A stretch of 64,000 nucleotides of DNA, taken from NCBI RefSeq assembly GCF_019966515.1, contig NZ_JAIMIB010000014.1, positions 1-64,000 of the forward strand. The letters run 5' to 3'. Positions within the stretch are counted from its first letter, which is position 1, and every line of letters starts with the position of its first letter. Below the pieces are notes generated by a model that did no database searches, was not told the origin of the DNA, and saw only the letters and a program-made list of their open reading frames with translations. Below, piece by piece: positions 18,740-27,178 of this stretch. Made by a program: the position numbers and the translations under genes. The DNA is from Roseovarius aestuarii. Lineage in GTDB: Bacteria; Pseudomonadota; Alphaproteobacteria; Rhodobacterales; Rhodobacteraceae.

Positions 18740-19663
18740 TCAAGAATTCCCGTCACCTTCCCCGATGACCGCGCCGGGAGCAAGCAGGATAGCGCGCCGG
18801 GGCTGAACAAGAAACATGCCCGCGAGCATCAGCGCCAGCGCGGCCCAAACAAAGGTCGAATAGCTCTCCTGCAACAGCAAGATCGACCACAGCACGCCGA
18901 ATCCAGTCACCAGATAGCTGGTCTGCGCCGTGAAGACCGATCCGGCCCTCCCCACCATCCAGACATAGGCCGCATAGACGACGGCGTGCAGCGCCGCGGC
19001 ACCGACCAACGCGGCCTCGGGCACGCCAAACCCTGCCAGCGGGTTGATCCACTGCCCGCTGATCAGCGCCAGCGGCAGGGACAGCACCATCCCCAGGATC
19101 GACGCCCCCAGGATCACCTGCACGGAATCAAGCCCCTGCGTGCCCCATTTCGCCACCAGATTGCCCTCGGTCGCGTAAAGCATCGGCGCCAGCAGCGCGA
19201 GCGGCACAAAGGCTGCCATGGCGCGCTCGGGCAGGCTGGCATCGGGGCCGATCAGCAGCACGATGCCTGTCAGCCCCACCAATAGCCCCGCCAGACGCCG
19301 CCAGGTAAAATCCTCGTTGCCCATAGCCAGCGCGATGGGCAGTGAAAACATCGGCACGCTCGAAATGATGATCGACATCACCCCGCCAGGCAGGCGGGCG
19401 GCGGAAAGGTAGAAGAAGATATCCGGCAATACCGCGCCGGTCAGGGCCACCATGATCAGTAAACGCCAATAGCGGCGGCCCAGTTCCACGCGTTTGCCAC
19501 GCCAGGCGCAGATCGCGCCTAGCACGACCACAACGATGAAGAGCTGCCAGAAGATCAGCCCGAAAGGCTGGTGCCCGGTGCTGACGGCGATCTTCGACAG
19601 CGGCACCGACAGCCCCCAGCCCGCGCCCATCAGCACGAGAAACCCGTAGAGCGAGGCGTTCAC
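18740..19663 (-). CDS. EamA/DMT-family permease
   Basis: Membrane protein of 307 residues, ten hydrophobic segments, two EamA repeats. It starts LYGFLVLMGAGWGLSVPLSK, has DIFFYLSAARLPGGVMSIIIS in the first repeat and SVFTAQTSYLVTGFGVLWSI in the second. The start is GTG at 19663, overlapping the YmdB stop as GTGA, which shows translational coupling. The substrate is unknown. Confidence 0.84.
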   Translation of the reverse strand: MNASLYGFLVLMGAGWGLSVPLSKIAVSTGHQPFGLIFWQLFIVVVVLGAICAWRGKRVELGRRYWRLLIMVALTGAVLPDIFFYLSAARLPGGVMSIIISSVPMFSLPIALAMGNEDFTWRRLAGLLVGLTGIVLLIGPDASLPERAMAAFVPLALLAPMLYATEGNLVAKWGTQGLDSVQVILGASILGMVLSLPLALISGQWINPLAGFGVPEAALVGAAALHAVVYAAYVWMVGRAGSVFTAQTSYLVTGFGVLWSILLLQESYSTFVWAALALMLAGMFLVQPRRAILLAPGAVIGEGDGNS

Positions 19664-20472
19664 GGCCCCGCCTGCGCCAGCCTGCCGCCCTGACGAACCA
19701 TATGCACCGCCGTGGCCTGCCCGGTCTTGTCATCGGTCTCGACATACAGCCCCGACAGCGTCGCGTCGCCCAAAGCGGGTGTAAACCGCGCCTTGGGCAT
19801 GCCGGTGACGAAGCGGCGCATCGGCTCGGCCTTGTCCATGCCGATGACGCTCAGGTAATCGCCGCACATGCCGGCATCAGACTGGAACGCGGTGCCGCCG
19901 GGCAGGATCTGCGCATCACTCGTAGGCACATGGGTATGGGTGCCCACGACCACACTGGCGCGACCGTCGCAATAATGCCCCATACCCATCTTCTCACTGG
20001 TGGCCTCGCAATGGATATCGACCAGCGCTGCCTGCACTGCGCCGCCCAGAGGATGGGTGCGCAGCACTTCATCCACAGCAGAGAACGGATCATCGAAAGC
20101 GCGCTTCATGAACACCTGACCCAGCACCTGCGTCACAAGCACCTTGCGGCCGCGCCGATCCTGAAACACCCGGTGCCCGCGCCCCGGCGCGCCCTTGGCA
20201 TAGTTGAGCGGACGTATCAGACGCGGTTCGCTTTCGATAAACTGCAGCATGTCTTTCTGATCGAAGGCATGATCGCCCAGCGTGACGCAATCTGCCCCGG
20301 CCTCCAGCAGCAGCTTGGCGTGTGACCCGCTCAACCCCATGCCACCGGTCGCGTTTTCACCGTTGACCACCACGAAGTCCAGCCGCCACTCCTCGCGCAG
20401 TCGTGGCAACATCTCGGTCACAGCCTTGCGGCCTGCGCGGCCCACAACATCGCCCAAAAACAATATCTTCAT
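19660..20472 (-). CDS. YmdB-family metallophosphoesterase (TIGR00282 type)
   Basis: Cytoplasmic metal-dependent phosphodiesterase of 270 residues. Motifs are FLGDVVGRAGRKAV at the N-terminus, VVNGENATGGMG, TLGDHAFDQKDM, DIHCEATSEKMGMGHY and VVGTHTHVPTSDA, which supply the di-metal ligands of the family. B. subtilis YmdB hydrolyses cyclic nucleotides and affects RNA turnover; activity here is inferred. It is the first gene of the 20.5-16.0 kb minus-strand block and is divergent from a secreted beta-propeller protein. Confidence 0.88.
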   Translation of the reverse strand: MKILFLGDVVGRAGRKAVTEMLPRLREEWRLDFVVVNGENATGGMGLSGSHAKLLLEAGADCVTLGDHAFDQKDMLQFIESEPRLIRPLNYAKGAPGRGHRVFQDRRGRKVLVTQVLGQVFMKRAFDDPFSAVDEVLRTHPLGGAVQAALVDIHCEATSEKMGMGHYCDGRASVVVGTHTHVPTSDAQILPGGTAFQSDAGMCGDYLSVIGMDKAEPMRRFVTGMPKARFTPALGDATLSGLYVETDDKTGQATAVHMVRQGGRLAQAGP

Positions 20473-20649
20473 ATGACTCTGTTAGGCTGTGGCGTGATGA
20501 AGGGCAAGCCGGCATCAACCGAAGAACCGCGTTGTTTCTACTATCGCCGGAATGACGCAAGTCATCTAAAAAACAGCAATTTCGATCAAGTACTATCGGC
20601 GTCTTTGACACAAAGTACCGCGAACAGATTTAGGTACAGGAATCGCACG

Positions 20650-21723
20650 ATGGATATTGGTACTACGAGCAAGCGTCTCATTCTGGGAACAAGATTTTTC
20701 AAACAAGCGGCATTGGGGCTGCTAATCGCTTGTTTGGCTCACATTGCAAGCGCGCAGGAACCCGGGTTTTCGGTGCATGGCGAAAAACCGGCGCTTGGTA
20801 GGGCCAGCAGCGGAAGTTGGGACAGCACATATCTTGATCCCGGAACGGTCGTATTTCATGAGAATGCTTTTCACATGCTCTATGTTGCGATCCCCCGGTG
20901 GCCGCACCCCCTGGCGATTGGCTATGCCAAATCCAGCGACGGTCACGCATGGGTTCGACAGTCTGAGGCACCGGTCCTGTCACCTGACCAGACAGGCAGC
21001 CTATCAGCGACATCCATCATAGCCAGCAGCGCCCTGGTCACTGAAGATGGCACTTGGGTGCTCTACTTTACCTCCGTCGCGCCCGGAGAGTCGTTTTACG
21101 GGCAGGTTGCCCGTGCAACCGCGCCTGGGCCAAAAGGCCCTTGGACAGTTGATCCCGAGCCAGTGTTGATACCGGGGCCTGAAGGCGCGTGGGACGGCCT
21201 AGCAGTAGGTGATGCCAGCGTCGTGCGGCACGACGGCGGATATGCGATGTACTACACCGGATTTGGCAACATTCAGAACGGGGCGTTCAGCGAAAAGCGC
21301 GCAAATATCGGAATGGCGACCTCTGCTGATGGCATGACTTGGAAGAAACACGATAATCCTGCAACAAAGGACACGCTGTACGATGTAAGTGACCCTGTAT
21401 TCACTGTTACGACGGATCAGGCAGGATGGGATACATTCAGGATCGTTGACCCAAACGTACAGAAAACACCCGACGGCTGGCTCATGGCTTATCGTGGCGC
21501 AACTTTCGATTCCGCGACGTCGATCGGGCTTGCGAGCAGCCCGGACGGAATCAACTGGACGCGGGTATCGGACACGCCGGAACTAACCAACGAAAACACG
21601 GGCAAAAAGATTTTCTTCATGACGCTGCTCAGCCGTCCGGCGCAGGACTATCTGTTCGTGGAATTGGGTAGCAGCAGCAGCACCGACGCCTATGTGGCAA
21701 CCCGCCCACGTCTCTCGGAGTAA
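20650..21723 (+). CDS. Secreted five-bladed beta-propeller protein, glycoside-hydrolase-43/32-like
   Basis: Exported protein of 357 residues. I chose ATG 20650, preceded by AGGA with 8-nt spacing, because it gives a clean signal peptide (about residues 1-35; hydrophobic ALGLLIACLAHIASAQ). The frame is open upstream without protein-like sequence. The mature part has repeats typical of the GH43/GH32/GH62/GH68 propeller clan: WDSTYLDPGTVVFHENAFHM, IGYAKSSDGHAWVR, GLAVGDASVVRHDGGYAMYY, IGMATSADGMTWKKHDN and IGLASSPDGINWTRV. It may act on or bind carbohydrate outside the cytoplasm; catalytic residues cannot be assigned with confidence. Confidence 0.72.
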   Translation: MDIGTTSKRLILGTRFFKQAALGLLIACLAHIASAQEPGFSVHGEKPALGRASSGSWDSTYLDPGTVVFHENAFHMLYVAIPRWPHPLAIGYAKSSDGHAWVRQSEAPVLSPDQTGSLSATSIIASSALVTEDGTWVLYFTSVAPGESFYGQVARATAPGPKGPWTVDPEPVLIPGPEGAWDGLAVGDASVVRHDGGYAMYYTGFGNIQNGAFSEKRANIGMATSADGMTWKKHDNPATKDTLYDVSDPVFTVTTDQAGWDTFRIVDPNVQKTPDGWLMAYRGATFDSATSIGLASSPDGINWTRVSDTPELTNENTGKKIFFMTLLSRPAQDYLFVELGSSSSTDAYVATRPRLSE

Positions 21724-21834
21724 AAGTTACACCTCCGGCTAATAGCTACACGATGCGATGAGTGGTTCGCCAGATCGCTTCATTACGCTATAAGAACGGT
21801 AACCTGAACGCGAGAGTGCTGAATCATCATCCAA

Positions 21835-22755
21835 ATGCAACCGGCCCCGATTTCCATCAGCCATCGTGGCGTGAATCGCGCGATCAGTCTGATCCAAAGG
21901 GATCCGGCTGCCTCTCTGGATTTGGATGAAATCGCAGATACCGCCTGTCTCTCCAAGTTTCACTTCTGCCGCCTTTTCCGGCGTCACATGGGTGAAACTC
22001 CGGTTTCATTTCTGTGGCGAACCCGTCTGGAACACTCTGCGCTGGTTTTCGACTACGGCGCTAGTAAATCCATTACCGAAACAGCTTTGGAATATGGCTT
22101 TTCAAGTCCTGAGGCGTTCTCGCGGGCGTTTTCAAGGACCATTGGCCTTTCGCCCAGGTCTTTCCTGTTCAATACCGACCCAACCACGCCTAAAGTAGCG
22201 CCGGAAGTTCAGGAACACACGCAAGCACAGGGCGGTCTTCGACTGGAGAAAATTAGTCCCGCCTTCGATACCCGTGTTCGCATAGAATATCTGCCTGCTT
22301 GTCAGGTTGCCTTCCGGCGCAGAAAGGGCCCTTACAATTATTATGGCAACCGTCACAGCGGGATCGGAGATGGGTTCAGGGAGGTCATCGGTCACGCGCA
22401 TCGTCAAGGGCTTGTGACAGCGGATAGCATCGCCATCGGGGTCAGCCACAACAGCCCAAGGCTAACGCGACCTGAGCACTGCCTTTATGATATGTGTGTC
22501 TCAACGGACAAGCATGTCACCCATGCACGAAATCTTGACGTCCAAACGCTCGCCGGTGGGCGGTTCGCAATTCTGAGCGTAAACTGTCCAACCTATCTGA
22601 TCGCCGAATACTGGAACTGGCTGACATTCGATTGGTTGCCACAAAGTGGCGAAACACCGGGTGTGGGTTCTTCGTTCGAGCGGTACGACGTGGCCGAACT
22701 ACGCTCAAACCCCACATCCGGGCACGTGGAATTATGTCTGCGACTTCGCGCGTAG
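21835..22755 (+). CDS. AraC-family regulator with GyrI-like effector domain
   Basis: Regulator of 306 residues. The N-terminal double HTH of AraC type covers about residues 10-105 (DEIADTACLSKFHFCRLFRR, then EYGFSSPEAFSRAFSRTIG). The C-terminal GyrI-like small-molecule-binding domain starts near residue 140 (RIEYLPACQVAFRRRKGPYN) and continues to the end (NCPTYLIAEYWNWLTFDWLP). This Rob/SbmC-like layout usually senses drugs or amphipathic compounds. It lies 111 bp downstream of the beta-propeller gene on the same strand and converges with the dehydrogenase gene. Confidence 0.85.
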   Translation: MQPAPISISHRGVNRAISLIQRDPAASLDLDEIADTACLSKFHFCRLFRRHMGETPVSFLWRTRLEHSALVFDYGASKSITETALEYGFSSPEAFSRAFSRTIGLSPRSFLFNTDPTTPKVAPEVQEHTQAQGGLRLEKISPAFDTRVRIEYLPACQVAFRRRKGPYNYYGNRHSGIGDGFREVIGHAHRQGLVTADSIAIGVSHNSPRLTRPEHCLYDMCVSTDKHVTHARNLDVQTLAGGRFAILSVNCPTYLIAEYWNWLTFDWLPQSGETPGVGSSFERYDVAELRSNPTSGHVELCLRLRA

Positions 22756-22810
22756 AAGCGGCAGCAGAAGGTCAAATGCAGCCGCAAAGCCCTTGCTCAA
22801 AACACCTAGT

Positions 22811-23779
22811 TCACTCCGCCGCCTGGACGCGGGAAGAGCCCTGAGGGATGACTTCATATCCAGCCTCTTCGGGTTCGTCATCCAACATCTCGGGTGGGAA
22901 ACCCGGCGCGAGGATCGACAGGCCGGTCGCATCTTCAAGGCGTCGGATGATGTTGGGTGACAATTCCCGATCACCGTAGCGTTCTATGCCATCGTCGAAA
23001 ATCTGGCAGATCAGGGGAGAGATTTCCAACGGTACATCGTTACGCTCGGCAATGCTCTGGAACAGGCCCACATCCTTTTTCACCAGATCCATGGTGAATG
23101 AAATATCCCGCGAGCCGTTCAGGATGACCTGGCTTTCGGTCACATGGGAAAAGCTGTTACCCGAGGAAATCTTGATCGCCTCATAGGTGGTATTCAAATC
23201 CATGCCGGCAGCTTTCGCTGTGACAAGCGCCTCGGCATTGGCGACCAGATGCACGGTGGCAAGATAGTTCGTCAACACCTTGAGCATCGAGGCCGAACCA
23301 AGCTCACCGGTATGCAGGATACGTCGGCCCATGGTCTTAAGCAGCGGCAGAATGCGGTCGAAGGTGGCGCGATCACAACCTGCGAAAATCGAAATGTTGC
23401 CGGTGTCAGCCCGGTGGCACCCGCCCGATACCGGGCAATCCACGGCGGCACCGCCTGCGGCAATAACCATTGCTCCAAGACGTTCGGCCTCGGCCTGGTC
23501 GGTGGTCGACATCTCAAGCCAGATCTTACCCTCTTTGATCTCGGGCAGCATTTCCTGCATCACCGCATCCGACGCGGCAGGGGACGGTAGACAGGTGATC
23601 ACCGCATCGCAATTGCGCATCAGCTCGGCAGCGTTCTCGGCGGCGCTGGCACCTTTCGCCACCGCCGCATCGACGAGATCCCGGTTCAGATCAAGCACGG
23701 TAAGATCAATACCATTGCGCAGCAGGCTACCTGACAGCTTTCCACCGACATTGCCGAGGCCTATGAATCCAACTTTCAT
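22811..23779 (-). CDS. NAD(P)-dependent 3-hydroxyisobutyrate dehydrogenase-family oxidoreductase
   Basis: Beta-hydroxyacid dehydrogenase of 322 residues. The Rossmann motif GFIGLGNVGGKLSGSLL lies at the N-terminus. The substrate-binding signature is DCPVSGGCHRADTGNISIFA. The catalytic Lys lies in GSASMLKVLTNYLATVH. It could reduce or oxidise tartronate semialdehyde, 3-hydroxyisobutyrate or a similar short hydroxy acid. It is co-directional with the cupin gene 51 bp upstream, so both are probably expressed together, perhaps under the neighbouring LysR regulator. Confidence 0.86.
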   Translation of the reverse strand: MKVGFIGLGNVGGKLSGSLLRNGIDLTVLDLNRDLVDAAVAKGASAAENAAELMRNCDAVITCLPSPAASDAVMQEMLPEIKEGKIWLEMSTTDQAEAERLGAMVIAAGGAAVDCPVSGGCHRADTGNISIFAGCDRATFDRILPLLKTMGRRILHTGELGSASMLKVLTNYLATVHLVANAEALVTAKAAGMDLNTTYEAIKISSGNSFSHVTESQVILNGSRDISFTMDLVKKDVGLFQSIAERNDVPLEISPLICQIFDDGIERYGDRELSPNIIRRLEDATGLSILAPGFPPEMLDDEPEEAGYEVIPQGSSRVQAAE

Positions 23780-23830
23780 CTCATGTTCCTTTTCCGTTTT
23801 GAGGGGAGGTAGCCCTGATAGTGACCGCGG

Positions 23831-24277
23831 TCAGGCAGAAAACCGATACTCAATTGTTGAAAACGCATCCTCACCGAAACCATACGCAAATTTCAAGCCT
23901 TCCGGCCCGGCGACGACACCATGTTCGACATCCGATGGGATGAAGACCGCAGAGCCTGGGCCAACCTGATAGTCAACGCCGTCCAACGTCACCACACCCG
24001 ACCCGGCGAGGCAGAAATAGAACTCTGGCGGCGTATGCCGGTGCGGATGCAGCATCCCGTGAGCTGGAAAGTTGGCAACGCCAAGGACCAGACCGTTTGA
24101 GGTGGTCAGGTCGCCCGAGATCAGGGTCTGCCAGGTGACGTTGCCAAAGGTAGGGTCGAAACCGCCTTCGACGGGCTGGTCAGCGAGATCCGCCACAAAG
24201 CCGGCGCCCAAAACCGAAGGTTTTTCGGCAAGGTTGGCTGCGTGGTTGCCCGTCAGGCTGTTTGAAAGAGCGGACAT
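23831..24277 (-). CDS. Cupin protein, DddW-like (candidate DMSP lyase)
   Basis: Single-domain cupin of 148 residues. ATG 24277 is chosen for its strong AGGAG site 8 nt upstream. Metal-ligand pattern: His79-x-His81-x3-Glu85 in PHRHTPPEFYF, and His119 in PSDVEHGVV. This spacing equals that reported for the DMSP lyase DddW of Ruegeria pomeroyi (His81, His83, Glu87, His121), and the length is similar (about 150). The divergent LysR neighbour also recalls the R. pomeroyi dddW setting. However, HxH-x3-E is shared by many cupins, so lyase activity is a hypothesis. It is co-directional with a hydroxyacid dehydrogenase. Confidence 0.55.
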   Translation of the reverse strand: MSALSNSLTGNHAANLAEKPSVLGAGFVADLADQPVEGGFDPTFGNVTWQTLISGDLTTSNGLVLGVANFPAHGMLHPHRHTPPEFYFCLAGSGVVTLDGVDYQVGPGSAVFIPSDVEHGVVAGPEGLKFAYGFGEDAFSTIEYRFSA

Positions 24278-24365
24278 GCCGAGTGCTCCTGATCGAGAAT
24301 CCGTAAAGACATTAGTGAAAAACATCGCCCACTTGCCCTAAAAATAAAAATGATAAATAACGCAG

Positions 24366-24392
24366 TTTACCACATAAATAATTTGGTGATAA
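24366..24392. promoter_or_regulatory. Possible LysR operator next to the divergent regulator start
   Basis: An imperfect inverted repeat TTTACCA / TGGTGATAAA with an A/T-rich centre (ACCA-N11-TGGT) lies in the 115-bp gap between the cupin and LysR start codons, abutting the regulator ATG. It suits autorepression by a LysR dimer, but is a weak call. Confidence 0.3.
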
Positions 24393-25301
24393 ATGGCAGG
24401 CAAAGGGCAAATAAATCTCACATGGCTGCGCAGTTTCGAGGCCGCTTCGCGGCATCTCAGCTTCACTGAGGCCAGCACCGAGCTAGGATTGACCCAAACC
24501 GCGGTGAGTCTGCATATCCGATCGCTTGAGGAACAAGTGGGCAGCAAGCTCTTTCTAAGGCGTGCCCGCCACCTGACGCTTACGGAAATCGGCCAGGCCT
24601 ATGTGACAACCGTGCGGCAGGCGTTGTCGGATATCGATCTGGTATCGGCAAGCCTGTTCGGACCGATGACGAGCAGGATGATCACCATAAAAGCGCCGAT
24701 TTCGACCGCGACGCTCTGGCTGACACCGCGATTGCCGTTATTCAGGCGGGCCTTCCCCGGCATTGATCTGCGCCTTGTGTCACATATCTGGACCGAAGCG
24801 ACACATACTGAAGGCGTCGATATCGAATTGCGTCTCGGCCGCGGCAATTGGACGGATGCGCAATCCGAAAAACTGTCGAATGAATTCATCGTTCCGATCT
24901 GCGCCGAAAGCCAGCAAGGCAACATCAAAGAAGTGGCTGACCTTCAGCGCGGCCCTCTAATCCACATTCTAGGGCATGAAGGCAATTGGGAGCGATACTT
25001 CGGCGCCAATAGCTGCGCCATGCCGCTAGATGTGCCGCAGTATTTTTTGGACACCTCGATTTCCGCCATGCAACTGGTGGCCAGCGGCGGCGGATATGCC
25101 ACGGTCCTGACACGTCTGATTGAAACCCGCGGCGGGATCGCGTCAGGCATTGCACCCGCCGGGCACACCATCCCGTTTCCGGATGCGCATTATCTGATGC
25201 GGCGAAACTCTAAGCACGCCGTACGACCGGAAGTCGAACTTTTTGAGACCTGGTTGCGCGAGCAATTCGCACAAGACACTGATCCAACGGAGTTGGAGTA
25301 A
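24393..25301 (+). CDS. LysR-family transcriptional regulator
   Basis: Regulator of 302 residues. The HTH lies in residues 5-65 (SFTEASTELGLTQTAVSLHI, then LEEQVGSKLFLRR), followed by the effector domain (ITIKAPISTATLWLTPRLP). It belongs to the GcvA-like subgroup. It is divergent from the cupin/dehydrogenase pair, with 115 bp between starts, so it is the likely regulator of that pair. The effector is unknown; in R. pomeroyi a LysR protein beside dddW responds to DMSP. Confidence 0.86.
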   Translation: MAGKGQINLTWLRSFEAASRHLSFTEASTELGLTQTAVSLHIRSLEEQVGSKLFLRRARHLTLTEIGQAYVTTVRQALSDIDLVSASLFGPMTSRMITIKAPISTATLWLTPRLPLFRRAFPGIDLRLVSHIWTEATHTEGVDIELRLGRGNWTDAQSEKLSNEFIVPICAESQQGNIKEVADLQRGPLIHILGHEGNWERYFGANSCAMPLDVPQYFLDTSISAMQLVASGGGYATVLTRLIETRGGIASGIAPAGHTIPFPDAHYLMRRNSKHAVRPEVELFETWLREQFAQDTDPTELE

Positions 25302-25359
25302 AGACCTTGATTTTCGCCCCACAAGCAGCGCTCAAGGTTAGTCCAGCTATTTGAAAATC

Positions 25360-25436
25360 TGGTCGGAGTGAGAGGATTCGAACCTCCGGCCCCTGCCTCC
25401 CGAAGACAGTGCTCTACCAGGCTGAGCTACACTCCG
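25360..25436 (-). tRNA. tRNA-Pro (anticodon CGG)
   Basis: A 77-nt cloverleaf on the minus strand with encoded CCA. Acceptor stem CGGAGTG/CACTCCG, D-arm GCTCAGCCTGGTAGAGC, anticodon stem CTGTC/GGCAG with loop TTCGGGA (anticodon CGG, G37 as in proline tRNAs), and T-arm GGAGGTTCGAATCCTCT, which has one mispair. It reads CCG codons. It is flanked by the LysR gene and an acetyltransferase gene; no integrase lies nearby. Confidence 0.95.
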
Positions 25437-25519
25437 ACCGTGCGCTAGCCGATTAAACGCCCTTAGCCGAATATGCAAGGCTGAAAGCCAGGTGCCGCTT
25501 GGTGTTTGGCCAAGTGAAA

Positions 25520-25993
25520 CTATACCAGTCTCCGACGAAAATCCGAGAAAGTTTCGGCCATGATCCGAAAAGAGTGCTTATCATTGCCCGGCGCGCCAAT
25601 GCTGGCGTAAAATGTCCGTGCGGCTAAATTATCCCCGTCAGTCTGCCAGTCAAACCGCGTGCAGCCTTCTGCCTCGGCAATAGTCAGAAGTCCCGCCAAC
25701 AACGCCCGGCCCACCCCTTTGCCACGTGCCCTTCCGGTCACGAATATCTCTTTCATGTATAGTGCGATGCCCGCCCCTGCGGGCAGGGTCAGACTCCATG
25801 TGGCAAATCCGACCGGTCGCGCGCCATCATAGGCCATCAGGCATGACACATGCCGCCCGGAAACCAATAGCGCCAAAACGCGGTCTTCCTGCACCGGTGT
25901 CGCCGGGGAAATTTTGTAGTGCTGCAGGCACTCGCGATAAAGGGCCAGAAAATCTGCCTGCCCTCCTTGCGCAAACGCCCTGGTTGTTATCAT
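25520..25993 (-). CDS. GNAT-family N-acetyltransferase
   Basis: Acetyl-CoA-dependent acetyltransferase of 157 residues. The CoA-binding motif A is [20 protein letters not shown], and the C-terminal motif B region is [14 protein letters not shown]. The substrate is unknown. Its start overlaps the leuB stop by 4 bp, so it is translated from the leuB message. Confidence 0.85.
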   Translation of the reverse strand: MITTRAFAQGGQADFLALYRECLQHYKISPATPVQEDRVLALLVSGRHVSCLMAYDGARPVGFATWSLTLPAGAGIALYMKEIFVTGRARGKGVGRALLAGLLTIAEAEGCTRFDWQTDGDNLAARTFYASIGAPGNDKHSFRIMAETFSDFRRRLV

Positions 25994-27096
25994 AGGCTGG
26001 CGTCGAGCGCCCCGACGATGGCGTCGCCCATTTCCGAGGTCAAGCTGGCTTGGCCCCCTTCGGCCCCCAGCAAATCGCCAGTGCGCATACCATCCGCCAG
26101 CACCTTTTCAACCGCTGCTTCCACGCGGGCCGCATCCCCTCCCATGTCAAAGCTGTAGCGCAGGGCCATGGCAAAGCTAAGGATACAGGCGATCGGGTTT
26201 GCCTTGCCCTGACCGGCGATGTCCGGCGCCGAGCCGTGCACCGGTTCATAAAGCGCCCGGGGGCGGCCATTGGCCATCGGCGCCCCCAGCGAGGCCGAGG
26301 GCAACATGCCCAGAGAACCGGTCAGCATGGCGGCACAATCAGAGAGGATATCGCCAAAGAGGTTATCCGTCAGGATCACGTCAAACTGCTTGGGCGCCCG
26401 CACCAGTTGCATGGCACCATTGTCGGCATACATGTGGCTCAGCTCGACATCAGGGTAGTCGGCATCGTGGATGTGTTGCGTCACCTCGCGCCACAGGATA
26501 CCCGATTCCATCACATTGGCCTTTTCCATCGAGCAGACCTTGCCCGAACGCTTGCGCGCCAGTTCAAACGCGGCGCGGGCGATCCGGTCGATCTCGGATT
26601 CAGTATAACGCTGAGTGTTGATCCCGACCCGCTCGTTACCCTCTTCGAAAATGCCGCGCGGTTCGCCGAAATAGACGCCGCTGGTCAGTTCGCGAACGAT
26701 GACGATATCCAGCCCTGCGACGATGTCTTTCTTAAGCGATGAGAAATCCGCCAGCGCGTCGAAACACTGCGCCGGACGCAGATTGGCGAAAAGGTCCATC
26801 TCCTTGCGCAAGCGCAGAAGGCCGCGTTCCGGTTTGACCGAGAAATCCAGATCATCGTATTTTGGGCCGCCCACTGCGCCCAACAGCACCGCATCAACCT
26901 CCTGTGCGCGCGCCATCGTATCGTCGTGCAGGGGCGTGCCGTGGGCGTCATAGGCGGCGCCACCAACGAGATCTTCGCTGACATCAAAACTGACATCGCG
27001 CTTGGCGCCGATCCAGTCGATCACCTTGCGGACCTCGGCCATCACTTCGGGGCCGATCCCGTCACCGGGCAGAATAAGAAGTGAATGGGGGCTCAT
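25990..27096 (-). CDS. leuB: 3-isopropylmalate dehydrogenase
   Basis: NAD-dependent decarboxylating dehydrogenase of leucine biosynthesis (3-isopropylmalate to 2-oxoisocaproate). It has 368 residues, the family's normal length. Motifs are [14 protein letters not shown] at the N-terminus, [12 protein letters not shown], the substrate-binding RPAQCFDAL region and the metal/substrate signature [14 protein letters not shown], plus [18 protein letters not shown]. It precedes the GNAT gene with a 4-bp overlap. leuC and leuD lie about 2.4-4.4 kb upstream on the same strand, separated by an EEP gene and a membrane protein gene. Confidence 0.97.
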   Translation of the reverse strand: MSPHSLLILPGDGIGPEVMAEVRKVIDWIGAKRDVSFDVSEDLVGGAAYDAHGTPLHDDTMARAQEVDAVLLGAVGGPKYDDLDFSVKPERGLLRLRKEMDLFANLRPAQCFDALADFSSLKKDIVAGLDIVIVRELTSGVYFGEPRGIFEEGNERVGINTQRYTESEIDRIARAAFELARKRSGKVCSMEKANVMESGILWREVTQHIHDADYPDVELSHMYADNGAMQLVRAPKQFDVILTDNLFGDILSDCAAMLTGSLGMLPSASLGAPMANGRPRALYEPVHGSAPDIAGQGKANPIACILSFAMALRYSFDMGGDAARVEAAVEKVLADGMRTGDLLGAEGGQASLTSEMGDAIVGALDASL

Positions 27097-27178
27097 GTCA
27101 GAATTTCCTTGGCTAGACTTGTCTCGCCAACCGCCTAGCGCGATGACCCGGAATGGTCAAGAAAGCCGGGCCACCCGT

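Noticed and set aside
25360..25519. tRNA-Pro as an integration site (att) for a genomic island
   Set aside because: No integrase gene, no repeated tRNA 3' end and only housekeeping genes nearby.
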